DNA of 64,000 nucleotides, from NCBI RefSeq assembly GCF_009712035.1, contig NZ_VILB01000013.1:540426-604425 (forward strand), read 5' to 3'. The DNA comes from Anabaena sp. UHCC 0187. Its GTDB lineage: Bacteria > Cyanobacteriota > Cyanobacteriia > Cyanobacteriales > Nostocaceae. Shown piece after piece: positions 34,484 through 42,920 of this stretch (position 1 is its first letter; every line of letters starts with the position of its first letter). The notes under the pieces are model-generated. The model had not been told where the DNA came from and ran no database searches. It was given only the letters and a program-made list of their open reading frames with translations. The translations under genes were made by a program, and so were the position numbers.

Positions 34484-37400
34484 ATGGAAGCTATAGCAAT
34501 AATTGGCATGGGTTGTCGTTTCCCAAAAGCTCAAGATATAGAATCTTTCTGGAAGCTACTCAGGGAAGGAGTAGATGCAATTACAGAGATACCTTTAGAA
34601 CGATGGGATATTAATGATTTATATACTCCCACAGCAGGTACACCAGGAAAAACTGTCTCCCGCTGGGGAGGCTTCTTAGACAAGATAGATCATTTCGAGC
34701 CTGATTTTTTCGACATTTCCGCTAGTAATGCCCAACGTATTGATCCTCATCATAGACTGGTACTAGAGGTAGCTTGGGAATCTTTAGAAAATGCCGGTAT
34801 CGTCCCCAAAACTCTAGCGGGTAGTAAAACTGGGGTATTCATTGGCATGAGCCAAAGCGATCATAATCGGCTCATTTATAAGGATATATCTACCATAGAT
34901 GCCGAAGACGGACCCCATACTTTTCTTTGCTTTGTAGCTAATCGCTTATCTTATTTTTTAAATCTGCAAGGTCCAAGTTTAGCTATTGATACCGCTTGTT
35001 CTTCATCCTTGGTTGCAGTACATTTAGCCTGTCAGAGTTTACGTAGTGGTGAATCTAACTTGGCTATAACTGGAGGAGTATCCCTACGTTTATCCCCGGA
35101 GGAATCAATCGCTCTTTCTCTTAAAGGTATGCTATCACCTCAAGGTCGTTGCCAAACCTTCGATGCTGGAGCTAATGGTTTTGTCAGGGGTGAAGGTTGC
35201 GGTATTATTATACTTAAACGCCTTGACGATGCCCTCAAAGATCAAGACAATATTCTCGCCATCATTAGAGGTTCGGCCGTTAACCAAAATGGTCTTAGTC
35301 ATGGCATTACATCACCTAATGGCATAGCTCAACAAACACTTCTCAGTCAAGCCCTGGAAAATGCGGGAGTAGAACCAACGGAAATTAGTTATGTGGAAAC
35401 CCACGGAACTGCCTCCGGTTTAGGAGATGCTATCGAGTATAAAGCTTTAAAAGCAGTATTGATGCAAAATAGAGAATCACATCAACCTTGTTGGCTTGGC
35501 TCTGTCAAAACTAATATTGGTCATTTAGAAGCAGCCGCCGGTATAGCAGGACTGATCAAGACAACGCTATCATTACAACATCAGCAGATTTTTCCTAATC
35601 TACACTTTAAACAACTAAATCCTTATATTTCTTTAGCAGGAACCACCTTTTCTATCCCCACTGCTTTACAGTCTTGGCATTCTATCACACAGACAAGATT
35701 TGCCGGAGTTAGTTCTTTTGGTTTTGGTGGTACTAACTGTCATATCATTCTGGAAGCAGCCCCTTTATCGTCTCAGCAAAATATCGCCACAAGGGAACGC
35801 CCCCTACATATTCTGACTTTATCAGCTAAAACGGAAAAGGCACTATTAGACTTGGCAAATCTTTATCTAGAAAAGTTGCAGAACCGTGATCTCAATTTTT
35901 CACTGGCAGATTTATGCTTCACTGCTAATACTAGCAGAACTCATTTTCATCATCGTCTGGCTGTAGTAGCAGAATCACGAGAAATATTGATAGAGAAGTT
36001 AGCAGCTATTGTATCAGCAACAAATACTTTCGGAAAAGATCAGAAGCGATCGCTCAATGGTAAACAACCCAAAATAGTATTTTTATTTCCAGATCAAAGT
36101 AGTCAATATCTCAACTCATGTCGTCAACTTTATGAAACTCAACCTACCTTTCGGGCTATTCTAGAACGCTGTCAAGAAATTATTCGCCCTTATTTAGATC
36201 AGCCACTACTAGAAATTTTATATCCAGACAATCAACCAACAACAACTAATCTCCTCAATCAAACAGTCTATACCCAATTTGCCTTATTTGCCCTGGAATA
36301 TGCCCTAGCTGAGTTATGGAAATCCTGGGGCATCATCCCAGATGCAGTTATGGGTTATAGTATGGGCGAATATGTGGCCGCTTGCGTGGCTGGGGTATTT
36401 AGTTTAGAAGATGCCTTTGAGTTAATTGCCCAACGGGAAAATTTAAGATCATCATTGTCCCATGAGGAAGCAACTGTAACTTATTCATCCCCAAAAATTA
36501 GGATCATTTCTCCAGTTACCGCACAACCAATTACAGCAGAAATTGCAACTCCAGAGTATTGGTGTCATCATATCAAGCAGCCAGTTCAATTCGCTGATAG
36601 TATCAAAACACTTCATAATCAAGGTTATCAAGTATTTATAGAGGTAAGTCCTGAGTCTTTACTTCTAGAAATGGGTTCTCAATTCCTAGATCATGGGGTA
36701 GGAATTTGGTTAACAGGTCTGAATGCAAACCAGGAAGACTGGCCACAACTGCTGCAAAATTTAGAAACGCTATATTTACAGGGAGTTTCTATAAATTGGC
36801 ATGGCTTTGATCAGGATTATCCTCGACGGAGGGTGAAAATACCAACTTATCCATTTCAAAGACAACGGTACTGGTTTGATCAGAATGCAAATAGTTTTTA
36901 CCAAACCACTCCATCATCAAATCATACTTCTAATACTTCAACTCCAGAAATAACTTGTGCAAATAGTCTGGAAACTTTATCAAACACAGAGTTACAAACT
37001 GCCACAAATAATGATTCTCCTGAATCAGCACCAGTTATTTTAACTCATACAGCCGCATCAATCGAGAATTGGATAGTCAACTGGCTGCATAAAAATTTAG
37101 AAGTACCAACCAAATTAACCGAGAATAGTAAATCTGAGCAATCTTTTCTAGATTATGGACTCAAATCCATAGAAGCAGTAAAATTAGCCAAAGATTTAGA
37201 AAAATTGCTAGGACGTTCCTTAGAAGCCATCATTGTTTGGAACTTTCCCACTGTGGAAACTTTAGCTCTTCACTTAGCTGGTGAACTAGAAAACCCAGTC
37301 TCAACCCCAAAAGAGGAGCAGAGAAGCTTAATAAAGCAATTACCAATCACCAATTATCAATCACCAAAAAAAGCCATGCAATTTAGTCTGTTATACTTTG

Positions 37401-39256
37401 CCAGTAACGAGGCTGAGTTTAACAGCGACAAGTATAGATTATTGATTGAGGGGTCAAAATTTGCCGATAAATACGGCTTAACCGCAGTTTGGATACCAGA
37501 ACGGCATTTTCACGCCTTTGGTGGACTCTACCCCAATCCTGCCGTCTTAGGTTCTGCCCTAGCGATGGTAACTGATCGCATTCGTATCCGTGCTGGTAGC
37601 GTGGTTTTACCCCTACATAACCCCATCCGAGTAGCTGAAGAATGGGCGGTAGTAGATAATCTCTCCCAAGGACGAGTAGACATTGCTTTTGCCCGTGGTT
37701 GGAACCCGAATGATTTTGTGTTCGCACCTGATAATTTTGCCAATAGTGCAGAAGTGATGTTTTCAGGCATTAAAACAGTACAGAAACTCTGGCAAGGTGA
37801 ATCAATCTCCTTACAGAATGGTATTGGTAAAGAAACCCAAACCAGAATTTACCCCCTACCCAAACAAAAGGAAATAGACATTTGGATTACTTGTACGGGG
37901 GGAAAAGAGAGATTTATGGAAGCTGGTGCTATGGGGGCGAATGTCTTAACAGCCCTTCTGTTTCAACCCATTGAAGAATTAGCTGAAAAAATCGCCTCTT
38001 ATCGAGAGTCACGGGCAAAAAATGGTCATGATCCCGAAGCTGGTCAAGTTACCCTCATGCTGCATACTTTTATTGGCGAAGATATGAACTTAGTGCGCCA
38101 TAAAGTCAGGAAGCCATTTACTAACTATCTAGAAAGTTCAGTCAATTTGTGGAGACATGGTATCACAAGTTTGGATGGTTTGGATGAGAAAGACAAAGAA
38201 CATTTATTGGCTTATGCCTTTGAACGTTATTTTCAAAGTAGTGCCTTAATTGGTACACCAGAAAGCTGTCAGTTAATGGTTGAAAAACTACAAGCAATTG
38301 GCGTTGATGAAATCGCCTGTTTAATTGACTTCGGAATTGATGCAGATGCAGTCATGGCTTCTCTCTATTCCCTCAAAAAACTTAAAGAACAATCTGAGTT
38401 AATGATTGTAACCGATGAAGATAATATCAATCAATCGCTAACAGTAAAAGACAAACAGAGCGTCAATTTACAAACATCACAAACATTACAAATATCAGCA
38501 AAATGGATAATTAACCCCCAACGAAAAGCGAATGCTAAGTTACGTCTTTTCTGTTTACCTTATGCGGGAGGAGATATTTCTGTATTTAAAAATTGGTCTA
38601 ATAATCTACCAGCAGATATTGAAGTTTATCCTCTCCAGCTTGCTTCTCAGAAATCCCCTGGAAGTAAACAACATTTTGATTGTTTGACTTCATTAGTAGC
38701 AGATTTGGCAGAATTTTTGTTGCCCCATCTTGATCAGAAATTTGCTTTTTATGGTCATAGTTTAGGAGCATTAATTAATTTTGAATTGTGTCGTTATTTG
38801 CGTCGTCACCATCATTTGCAACCGATTCATTTCTTTGTCGGCGCTCAACACGCGCCCCAACTTCCTTATCCTTATCCTTCCTTAGAAAATCTTTCTCGCT
38901 CCGAATTACTCAATTTTGTCAAAGATTTAACGAATCTAGAACTATCTGCATCAGTTGGGGAAGATGATACATTTTTGCAGTTGTTACTAAATTCTTTGAA
39001 AGCAGCATCTGTGATTCAAAAAGATAACTATTCTTATACAGAAGAAGTACCGCTAGATTTTCCCATTACTAGCTTTTTTGGTAGCGAGGATAAATTTTTG
39101 AACCAAGAACATCTTTCTGCTTGGAGCGTTCATACTAATAGTTCATTTAGGCTACATAAACTTGATGGTAAACATCTGTTTTTGGAGAGTCATCGAGAGC
39201 AAATTTTACAATTGATATCCCAAGATTTAAGGTTATTTGGTGAAAAGAGCGGTTAG
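34484..39256 (+). CDS. Single-module type I PKS: KS - degenerate AT - ACP - luciferase-like monooxygenase - thioesterase
   Basis: 1590 residues. KS (1-430) has all catalytic residues: C172 in DTACSSS, H307 in ETHGTAS, H347 in NIGHLEA. The AT region (about 528-795) has S626 in GYSMGEY, but the sequence jumps from LIAQRENLRSSLSHEEA to TYSSPKIRIISPVT; the roughly 90-100 residues that normally carry the specificity loop and catalytic His (HAFHSPL type) are gone, and FTGQGSQ is FPDQSSQ. ACP at about 855-935 with S895 (YGLKSIEAV). A MupA/Atu3671-type FMN luciferase-like monooxygenase covers about 964-1295 (MQFSLLYFASNEAEF, VWIPERHFHAFGG, FARGWNPNDF). The thioesterase (about 1325-1590) has YGHSLGAL. 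No KR, DH or ER is present. It needs malonyl loading by another AT, or none. Confidence 0.9.
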   Translation: MEAIAIIGMGCRFPKAQDIESFWKLLREGVDAITEIPLERWDINDLYTPTAGTPGKTVSRWGGFLDKIDHFEPDFFDISASNAQRIDPHHRLVLEVAWESLENAGIVPKTLAGSKTGVFIGMSQSDHNRLIYKDISTIDAEDGPHTFLCFVANRLSYFLNLQGPSLAIDTACSSSLVAVHLACQSLRSGESNLAITGGVSLRLSPEESIALSLKGMLSPQGRCQTFDAGANGFVRGEGCGIIILKRLDDALKDQDNILAIIRGSAVNQNGLSHGITSPNGIAQQTLLSQALENAGVEPTEISYVETHGTASGLGDAIEYKALKAVLMQNRESHQPCWLGSVKTNIGHLEAAAGIAGLIKTTLSLQHQQIFPNLHFKQLNPYISLAGTTFSIPTALQSWHSITQTRFAGVSSFGFGGTNCHIILEAAPLSSQQNIATRERPLHILTLSAKTEKALLDLANLYLEKLQNRDLNFSLADLCFTANTSRTHFHHRLAVVAESREILIEKLAAIVSATNTFGKDQKRSLNGKQPKIVFLFPDQSSQYLNSCRQLYETQPTFRAILERCQEIIRPYLDQPLLEILYPDNQPTTTNLLNQTVYTQFALFALEYALAELWKSWGIIPDAVMGYSMGEYVAACVAGVFSLEDAFELIAQRENLRSSLSHEEATVTYSSPKIRIISPVTAQPITAEIATPEYWCHHIKQPVQFADSIKTLHNQGYQVFIEVSPESLLLEMGSQFLDHGVGIWLTGLNANQEDWPQLLQNLETLYLQGVSINWHGFDQDYPRRRVKIPTYPFQRQRYWFDQNANSFYQTTPSSNHTSNTSTPEITCANSLETLSNTELQTATNNDSPESAPVILTHTAASIENWIVNWLHKNLEVPTKLTENSKSEQSFLDYGLKSIEAVKLAKDLEKLLGRSLEAIIVWNFPTVETLALHLAGELENPVSTPKEEQRSLIKQLPITNYQSPKKAMQFSLLYFASNEAEFNSDKYRLLIEGSKFADKYGLTAVWIPERHFHAFGGLYPNPAVLGSALAMVTDRIRIRAGSVVLPLHNPIRVAEEWAVVDNLSQGRVDIAFARGWNPNDFVFAPDNFANSAEVMFSGIKTVQKLWQGESISLQNGIGKETQTRIYPLPKQKEIDIWITCTGGKERFMEAGAMGANVLTALLFQPIEELAEKIASYRESRAKNGHDPEAGQVTLMLHTFIGEDMNLVRHKVRKPFTNYLESSVNLWRHGITSLDGLDEKDKEHLLAYAFERYFQSSALIGTPESCQLMVEKLQAIGVDEIACLIDFGIDADAVMASLYSLKKLKEQSELMIVTDEDNINQSLTVKDKQSVNLQTSQTLQISAKWIINPQRKANAKLRLFCLPYAGGDISVFKNWSNNLPADIEVYPLQLASQKSPGSKQHFDCLTSLVADLAEFLLPHLDQKFAFYGHSLGALINFELCRYLRRHHHLQPIHFFVGAQHAPQLPYPYPSLENLSRSELLNFVKDLTNLELSASVGEDDTFLQLLLNSLKAASVIQKDNYSYTEEVPLDFPITSFFGSEDKFLNQEHLSAWSVHTNSSFRLHKLDGKHLFLESHREQILQLISQDLRLFGEKSG

Positions 39257-39263
39257 AAACCGC
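39249..39263. other. Hairpin across the PKS stop codon
   Basis: GCGGTT / AACCGC with a three-base loop; the TAG stop (39254-39256) lies in the stem and loop. There is no T run after it, so it is not a classic terminator. Confidence 0.5.
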
Positions 39264-39320
39264 ACGAGATGCTTATATTTCAGCACGCTTTGTAATGCAA
39301 GTGAGCGGTTCGGTCTTGTG

Positions 39321-39340
39321 GTTCGCGTAGCGTCCCGCAG
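39321..39340. repeat. Dispersed GTTCGCGTAGC repeat, copy 1
   Basis: GTTCGCGTAGCGTCCCGCAG here; GTTCGCGTAGC also occurs at 57055 and 61250. All three lie in non-coding DNA near GC-rich imperfect palindromes. Confidence 0.7.
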
Positions 39341-39476
39341 GAAAGGACTGAGCTTTACGGTTAACAGAAAACTTGTAATAAGCTGTGTTAAAAATCTTGA
39401 TAATTTCGCAAATTAGGGAGGATTTTGCAGTAAGCTCAATTTGAATTGTAGTAAGACTTTACAGGACTTTAATTCT

Positions 39477-39617
39477 ATGTCAAGTTCATTTTTGCCTACT
39501 GTTTTGGCTTATTCCTCCTTTTTGCCTTCTATCTTCGTTCCCCTAACTGGCTTGGTTTTACCAGCAGTAATTTTCGCGTTTTTGTTTTCATACATTGAAC
39601 GTGAAGATATTGCTTAA
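39477..39617 (+). CDS. psaI: Photosystem I subunit VIII (PsaI)
   Basis: A 46-residue membrane peptide, read directly: it starts [15 protein letters not shown], continues [20 protein letters not shown] and ends [11 protein letters not shown]. [16 protein letters not shown] and the end YIExE are the PsaI signature; one membrane helix. PsaI helps bind PsaL in PSI trimers or tetramers. It has about 8 more N-terminal residues than the shortest homologues; a later start is not available as ATG. psaL is not in the window next to it. A terminator follows at 39676. Confidence 0.88.
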   Translation: MSSSFLPTVLAYSSFLPSIFVPLTGLVLPAVIFAFLFSYIEREDIA

Positions 39618-39675
39618 TTAAGGCTAGGTAATTGGTCACTTAATTTTTTCACCGATTACTTATTTGAAAACAAAC

Positions 39676-39710
39676 AAAACCGCCTATCTCACAGAGTTAG
39701 GCGGTTTTTA
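39676..39710 (+). terminator. Rho-independent terminator of psaI
   Basis: AAAACCGCCTA / TAGGCGGTTTTT, 11-base stem with an 11-base loop, ending in T5. It lies 59 bases after the psaI stop. Because A runs flank the other side, it may also serve the convergent psbJ transcript. Confidence 0.9.
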
Positions 39711-39799
39711 TGGTGATGTTTGAAGCAGTAGTTCAGAAATGATAATCAAACAAAAATCTAGTCTTTTGTATTTCTAACTACTATCTTCTTCCTGTAGCA

Positions 39800-39919
39800 T
39801 TACATTGAAGAACCAATGCCTGCGTAAGATCCATAAAAGAAAATACCTACAACAGTAATTACACCTAAACCTGCAATCGTAGCGACGACCCACAGGGGAA
39901 TTCTTCCACTTCCAGACAC
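39800..39919 (-). CDS. psbJ: Photosystem II protein J
   Basis: A 39-residue membrane peptide: it starts (GTG)[18 protein letters not shown], continues [20 protein letters not shown] and stops. This is the PsbJ signature. The start is GTG at 39919, preceded by a GAGG ribosome binding site eight bases away; no in-frame ATG exists before an upstream stop. It is the last gene of the psbE-F-L-J operon, but 221 bases, mostly heptamer repeats, separate it from psbL. Confidence 0.93.
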   Translation of the reverse strand: MSGSGRIPLWVVATIAGLGVITVVGIFFYGSYAGIGSSM

Positions 39920-39942
39920 AGTTTTTTCCTCACTTATAAAAA

Positions 39943-40109
39943 TTGTCAGTTGTCAGTTGTCAGTTGTCAGTTGTCAGTTGTCGGTTGTCGGTTGTCAGTT
40001 GTCAGTTGTCGGTTGTCGGTTGTCGGTTGTCGGTTGTCAGTTGTCAGTTGTCGGTTGTTAGTTGTGACCTATTACCTATTACCTATTACCTATTACCTAT
40101 CACCTATCA
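39943..40109. repeat. STRR arrays between psbL and psbJ
   Basis: Seventeen consecutive 7-bp units of TTGTC(A/G)G or close variants at 39943-40061, then six units CCTATTA/CCTATCA at 40068-40109. They fill nearly all of the psbL-psbJ gap inside one operon. Confidence 0.95.
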
Positions 40110-40140
40110 CCTAACTAGCAACTGACGTTAAAAAGACCAG

Positions 40141-40260
40141 TTAGTTAAAGAAGTAACTGGAAAATAGAATTCCCAAAACAAAGACTAATAGTAGTCCTAG
40201 ATAGAGAGAGGTACGGTTTAATTCAACCGGTTGTTGATTAGGATTAGGGCTTCTTTCCAT
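40141..40260 (-). CDS. psbL: Photosystem II protein L
   Basis: 39 residues: [20 protein letters not shown] followed by [19 protein letters not shown]. This is a perfect PsbL pattern with one membrane helix and a conserved FFN end. It starts nine bases after the psbF stop. It contributes to QA function and PSII dimer stability. Confidence 0.97.
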   Translation of the reverse strand: MERSPNPNQQPVELNRTSLYLGLLLVFVLGILFSSYFFN

Positions 40261-40269
40261 GATTAACTC

Positions 40270-40407
40270 CTAGCGTTGAATAAACTGCATTGAGGCGATC
40301 GCGCCCAAAAAGAATACAGTGGGGACAGCTAAGGTATGAACCGCGATCCATCTGACTGTAAAAATAGGATAGGTAACTGGTTGATTGATGTTATTACCGC
40401 TAGTCAT
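40270..40407 (-). CDS. psbF: Cytochrome b559 beta subunit
   Basis: 45 residues: [20 protein letters not shown], then [20 protein letters not shown] and QFIQR. The haem-ligating His lies in [12 protein letters not shown]. It starts nine bases after the psbE stop. With PsbE it binds the b559 haem in the PSII core. Confidence 0.97.
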   Translation of the reverse strand: MTSGNNINQPVTYPIFTVRWIAVHTLAVPTVFFLGAIASMQFIQR

Positions 40408-40416
40408 GATCTCAAA

Positions 40417-40665
40417 TTACTTTCCAATAAAGGTTTCTACTTGTTTTTTGGCTTCAAAACGATTTTTCACAATTGGCACTTCTTGACGGACTTGAGTAAA
40501 ATACTCATTAGGACGAGGTGTGCCAAACGCATCATAAGCTAAACCAGTGCTGACAAATAACCAACCTGCAACAAATAATGCGGGAATGGTGATGCTGTGA
40601 ATTACCCAGTAACGAATACTAGTGACAATGTCAGAAAACGGACGTTCTCCAGTGGTACCTGCCAT
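40417..40665 (-). CDS. psbE: Cytochrome b559 alpha subunit
   Basis: 82 residues. The haem-ligating His is in [20 protein letters not shown], and the lumenal part [16 protein letters not shown] is strictly conserved in the family. First of psbE-F-L-J; ycf48 and rubA lie upstream in the same direction with gaps of 112 and 74 bases, the conserved cyanobacterial order. Confidence 0.98.
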   Translation of the reverse strand: MAGTTGERPFSDIVTSIRYWVIHSITIPALFVAGWLFVSTGLAYDAFGTPRPNEYFTQVRQEVPIVKNRFEAKKQVETFIGK

Positions 40666-40777
40666 TTATTTCACTCCCTTATCAAAAACTATTATTGAGT
40701 TTATTATCCTACAAAGTTTAGACAGAGTTACAACTTACAACTTTACTTATGGTGAATACATCCATAGTTGGGTGTAA

Positions 40778-41797
40778 TTACGCCGCTGGGGCTGCTGTTG
40801 CTTCTGTTTTGGGGTTATATTTCAGCAAAACGCCGCGATCTCCAATGATAAAGCCTTGATCAGGGCTAAAAAATACAATTTTGTAAAGATTAGCTGCAAC
40901 TGTTTCGACATCACGGTCTTTTTCCCAAGTTTTACCACCATCAGCGCTGCGGAGTAAATTACCGCTACCACCACCGACCCAAATTTCATCAGGTGTCCGA
41001 TAAGCTAAATCCAGTAAACCCCAACTTGTGGATAACTCTGGGTATTCTGCCTCTAACCACTCTTCAGGTTTAGTCGGATCACTAAACTGAACTTGGCCAC
41101 CCCGTGCTAACAACCACAGTTGTCCATCGTTAGTAAAACCCATATTTTCTAAACGTCGGGAACTATTGCGATTATGGGGTTGCCAAGCATTTTGACCCGG
41201 TTCCCAAGTCGAGTAAAAACTACCTTTAGCAGAAACAGCGATATACTTACCATCAGGCGATCGCTCCAGGTTGCGAACTACACCAACGGCTGCTTCCAAA
41301 TTAGCTTTCCAGTTTTGACCACCATCTGTGGTTTGATAAATTGCCCCCACATCAGTGGCCATTTCCGCCGTATTCTTAGCTATTGCGGTAATTGCAATGG
41401 GATTACCAGGTAACTTTTCGCTTAAAGCAATCCGTGACCAAGACTTACCCTCATCAGTAGTATGGAGTAGCAGAGAAGGTTCTCCCGCAATCCAACCTTC
41501 CTGTCCAGAAAAACTGACAGAGTTAAAACGGTATCGAGGATCATCCAATTCTAATTTTAGCGGTTGCCAAGTCACACCACCATCATTAGTTTCCAACAGA
41601 GTGGCATTACCACCCACTAAATAACCATGTTGGGAGTTATTGGTAAAGCCAATATCTAGCAATTTCGCCTTTGTTGGCACATTAATCACCTGCCAAGGAT
41701 TGTTGCTGATAGAAGGAACACTACTACACCCTATACAGGCGATAACTACTATTAACGCGGCAACAAAACTTTGCCACTTTTTCAAAATTGATTGCAT
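40778..41797 (-). CDS. ycf48: Photosystem II assembly factor Ycf48/Hcf136
   Basis: A seven-bladed beta-propeller that binds pre-D1 and the D1-D2 intermediate during PSII assembly. The 339 residues open with a signal ending in lipobox IACIGCSS, so it is a lumenal lipoprotein. BNR-type repeats recur (TNDGGVTWQPL, TTDEGKSWSRI, TTDGGQNWKANL, SADGGKTWEKD). Length is normal. Between rubA and psbE, as in other cyanobacteria. Confidence 0.95.
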   Translation of the reverse strand: MQSILKKWQSFVAALIVVIACIGCSSVPSISNNPWQVINVPTKAKLLDIGFTNNSQHGYLVGGNATLLETNDGGVTWQPLKLELDDPRYRFNSVSFSGQEGWIAGEPSLLLHTTDEGKSWSRIALSEKLPGNPIAITAIAKNTAEMATDVGAIYQTTDGGQNWKANLEAAVGVVRNLERSPDGKYIAVSAKGSFYSTWEPGQNAWQPHNRNSSRRLENMGFTNDGQLWLLARGGQVQFSDPTKPEEWLEAEYPELSTSWGLLDLAYRTPDEIWVGGGSGNLLRSADGGKTWEKDRDVETVAANLYKIVFFSPDQGFIIGDRGVLLKYNPKTEATAAPAA

Positions 41798-41871
41798 CAG
41801 TATTACTGAGGGTTTCCAGTTCAGGTTTAATGAGATTTTCGCCGAATTGCGGTAAATAAAGATAACGGTTT

Positions 41872-42216
41872 TTACTGTAGTCCGTAAAGACTAATAAAAA
41901 ACAAAAAGCCCAGAGCTAAAGCCCCAAAAATCAAAATGTTCTTTTGGGTTGGTGTCAGGGTATTCACACCCAAACCGTAACCTAAGTTTTCTTTGAAACC
42001 AGACGCAGTACCCGCTGGTCCAATGTTCGCAAAAACAGTTTTCTTAGCTACACAAACTGGACAACGCCAATTTGTAGGTAGTTCGGCAAAAAGTGTTCCT
42101 GCGGGAACATCACTCTTGTCGTCTCCCTTCTCAGGTTCATAAACGTAACCGCAAGAGCGACACTCATAGCGGTCTAACACTGGAGTTTCCACAGCTTGTT
42201 CAGCTTGTTCACTCAT
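41872..42216 (-). CDS. rubA: Membrane-anchored rubredoxin (RubA)
   Basis: 114 residues. Iron-binding cysteines are in YECRSCGYVYEP and WRCPVCVAKK (two CxxC). A C-terminal helix (NILIFGALALGFLFFISLYGL) anchors it in the thylakoid membrane. RubA is required for photosystem assembly (PSI in Synechococcus, PSII D1-D2 in Synechocystis, according to published studies). First gene of the rubA-ycf48-psbEFLJ cluster. Confidence 0.95.
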   Translation of the reverse strand: MSEQAEQAVETPVLDRYECRSCGYVYEPEKGDDKSDVPAGTLFAELPTNWRCPVCVAKKTVFANIGPAGTASGFKENLGYGLGVNTLTPTQKNILIFGALALGFLFFISLYGLQ

Positions 42217-42392
42217 AGCTCGTAGTCTCGCAGAGGGGAATTATTAAATATACGTTACAAATTATGACATAATTGTTAGACTTTTCGATCATTGATCGCA
42301 AAGTCACGCCCAGGGGAATTAAAAATTAAAAATAGCAAAGGACACTGTACAGGCTGTTTAGGAATTTTTAATTATTTATCTCACTTTTACAC

Positions 42393-42421
42393 GTAGAGAT
42401 GTTCGAGGGGAACGTCTCTAC
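42393..42421 (-). terminator. Hairpin between gcvH and rubA
   Basis: GTAGAGATGTT / AACGTCTCTAC with a 7-base loop. On the minus strand it follows gcvH and is succeeded by GTGTAAAAGTG, without a good T run. The GTAGAGACGTT stem also belongs to a repeat family common in Nostoc-type genomes. Confidence 0.55.
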
Positions 42422-42449
42422 ATTTTGAGTGATCTGAAAGTTAAATTAT

Positions 42450-42839
42450 TTATTCACCGTCTACTAAAGCCCGATATTCATCTGCTGTCATGGCTTCCTC
42501 AATTTCACCAGCGTCATTAATACGCACTTTAATAAACCAACCTTCGCCATAGGGGTCATCAGCTACCAGTTCAGGGGAGTTTACTAAAGTATCATTTCGT
42601 TCTATGACAGTACCAGTAATTGGTGAATTCAGTTCTTCCACGGCTTTTACTGATTCAATTGCGCCAAATCGCTCTCCTAGAGTGATAACCTCACCAATGT
42701 CTGGCAGTTCCAAAAAAACAATATCACCTAATTGATCAACAGCAAATTCAGAAATACCGATAGTAGCAATTTCGCCATCTAGACGAGCATATTCATGAGA
42801 ATCTAAGTATCGCAAATCCTGGGGATATTCAAAAGACAT
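42450..42839 (-). CDS. gcvH: Glycine cleavage system H protein
   Basis: Carries the lipoyl arm that shuttles the aminomethyl group between P, T and L proteins. 129 residues; the lipoylated Lys is in IESVKAVEELNSPITG. SHEYARLDGEIATIGISEFA at the start and NDPYGEGW-like WFIKVRI near the end are normal. It lies 81 bases after gcvT on the same strand; gcvP does not follow. Confidence 0.96.
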   Translation of the reverse strand: MSFEYPQDLRYLDSHEYARLDGEIATIGISEFAVDQLGDIVFLELPDIGEVITLGERFGAIESVKAVEELNSPITGTVIERNDTLVNSPELVADDPYGEGWFIKVRINDAGEIEEAMTADEYRALVDGE

Positions 42840-42920
42840 ATCACTTTCTCTTCCACGTTAAAAAAATAGTGTTACCAGAGTAACCTAAAACACATTATTC
42901 CTCAAAAACCTTAAAAGTTA

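Noticed and set aside
39943-40109. Possible CRISPR array
   Set aside because: Units are 7 bp without spacers; it is an STRR array. The 60-residue frame read through it is repeat translation only.
40336-40542. 68-residue frame antisense to psbE and psbF
   Set aside because: psbE and psbF on the minus strand are unambiguous; this is a shadow.
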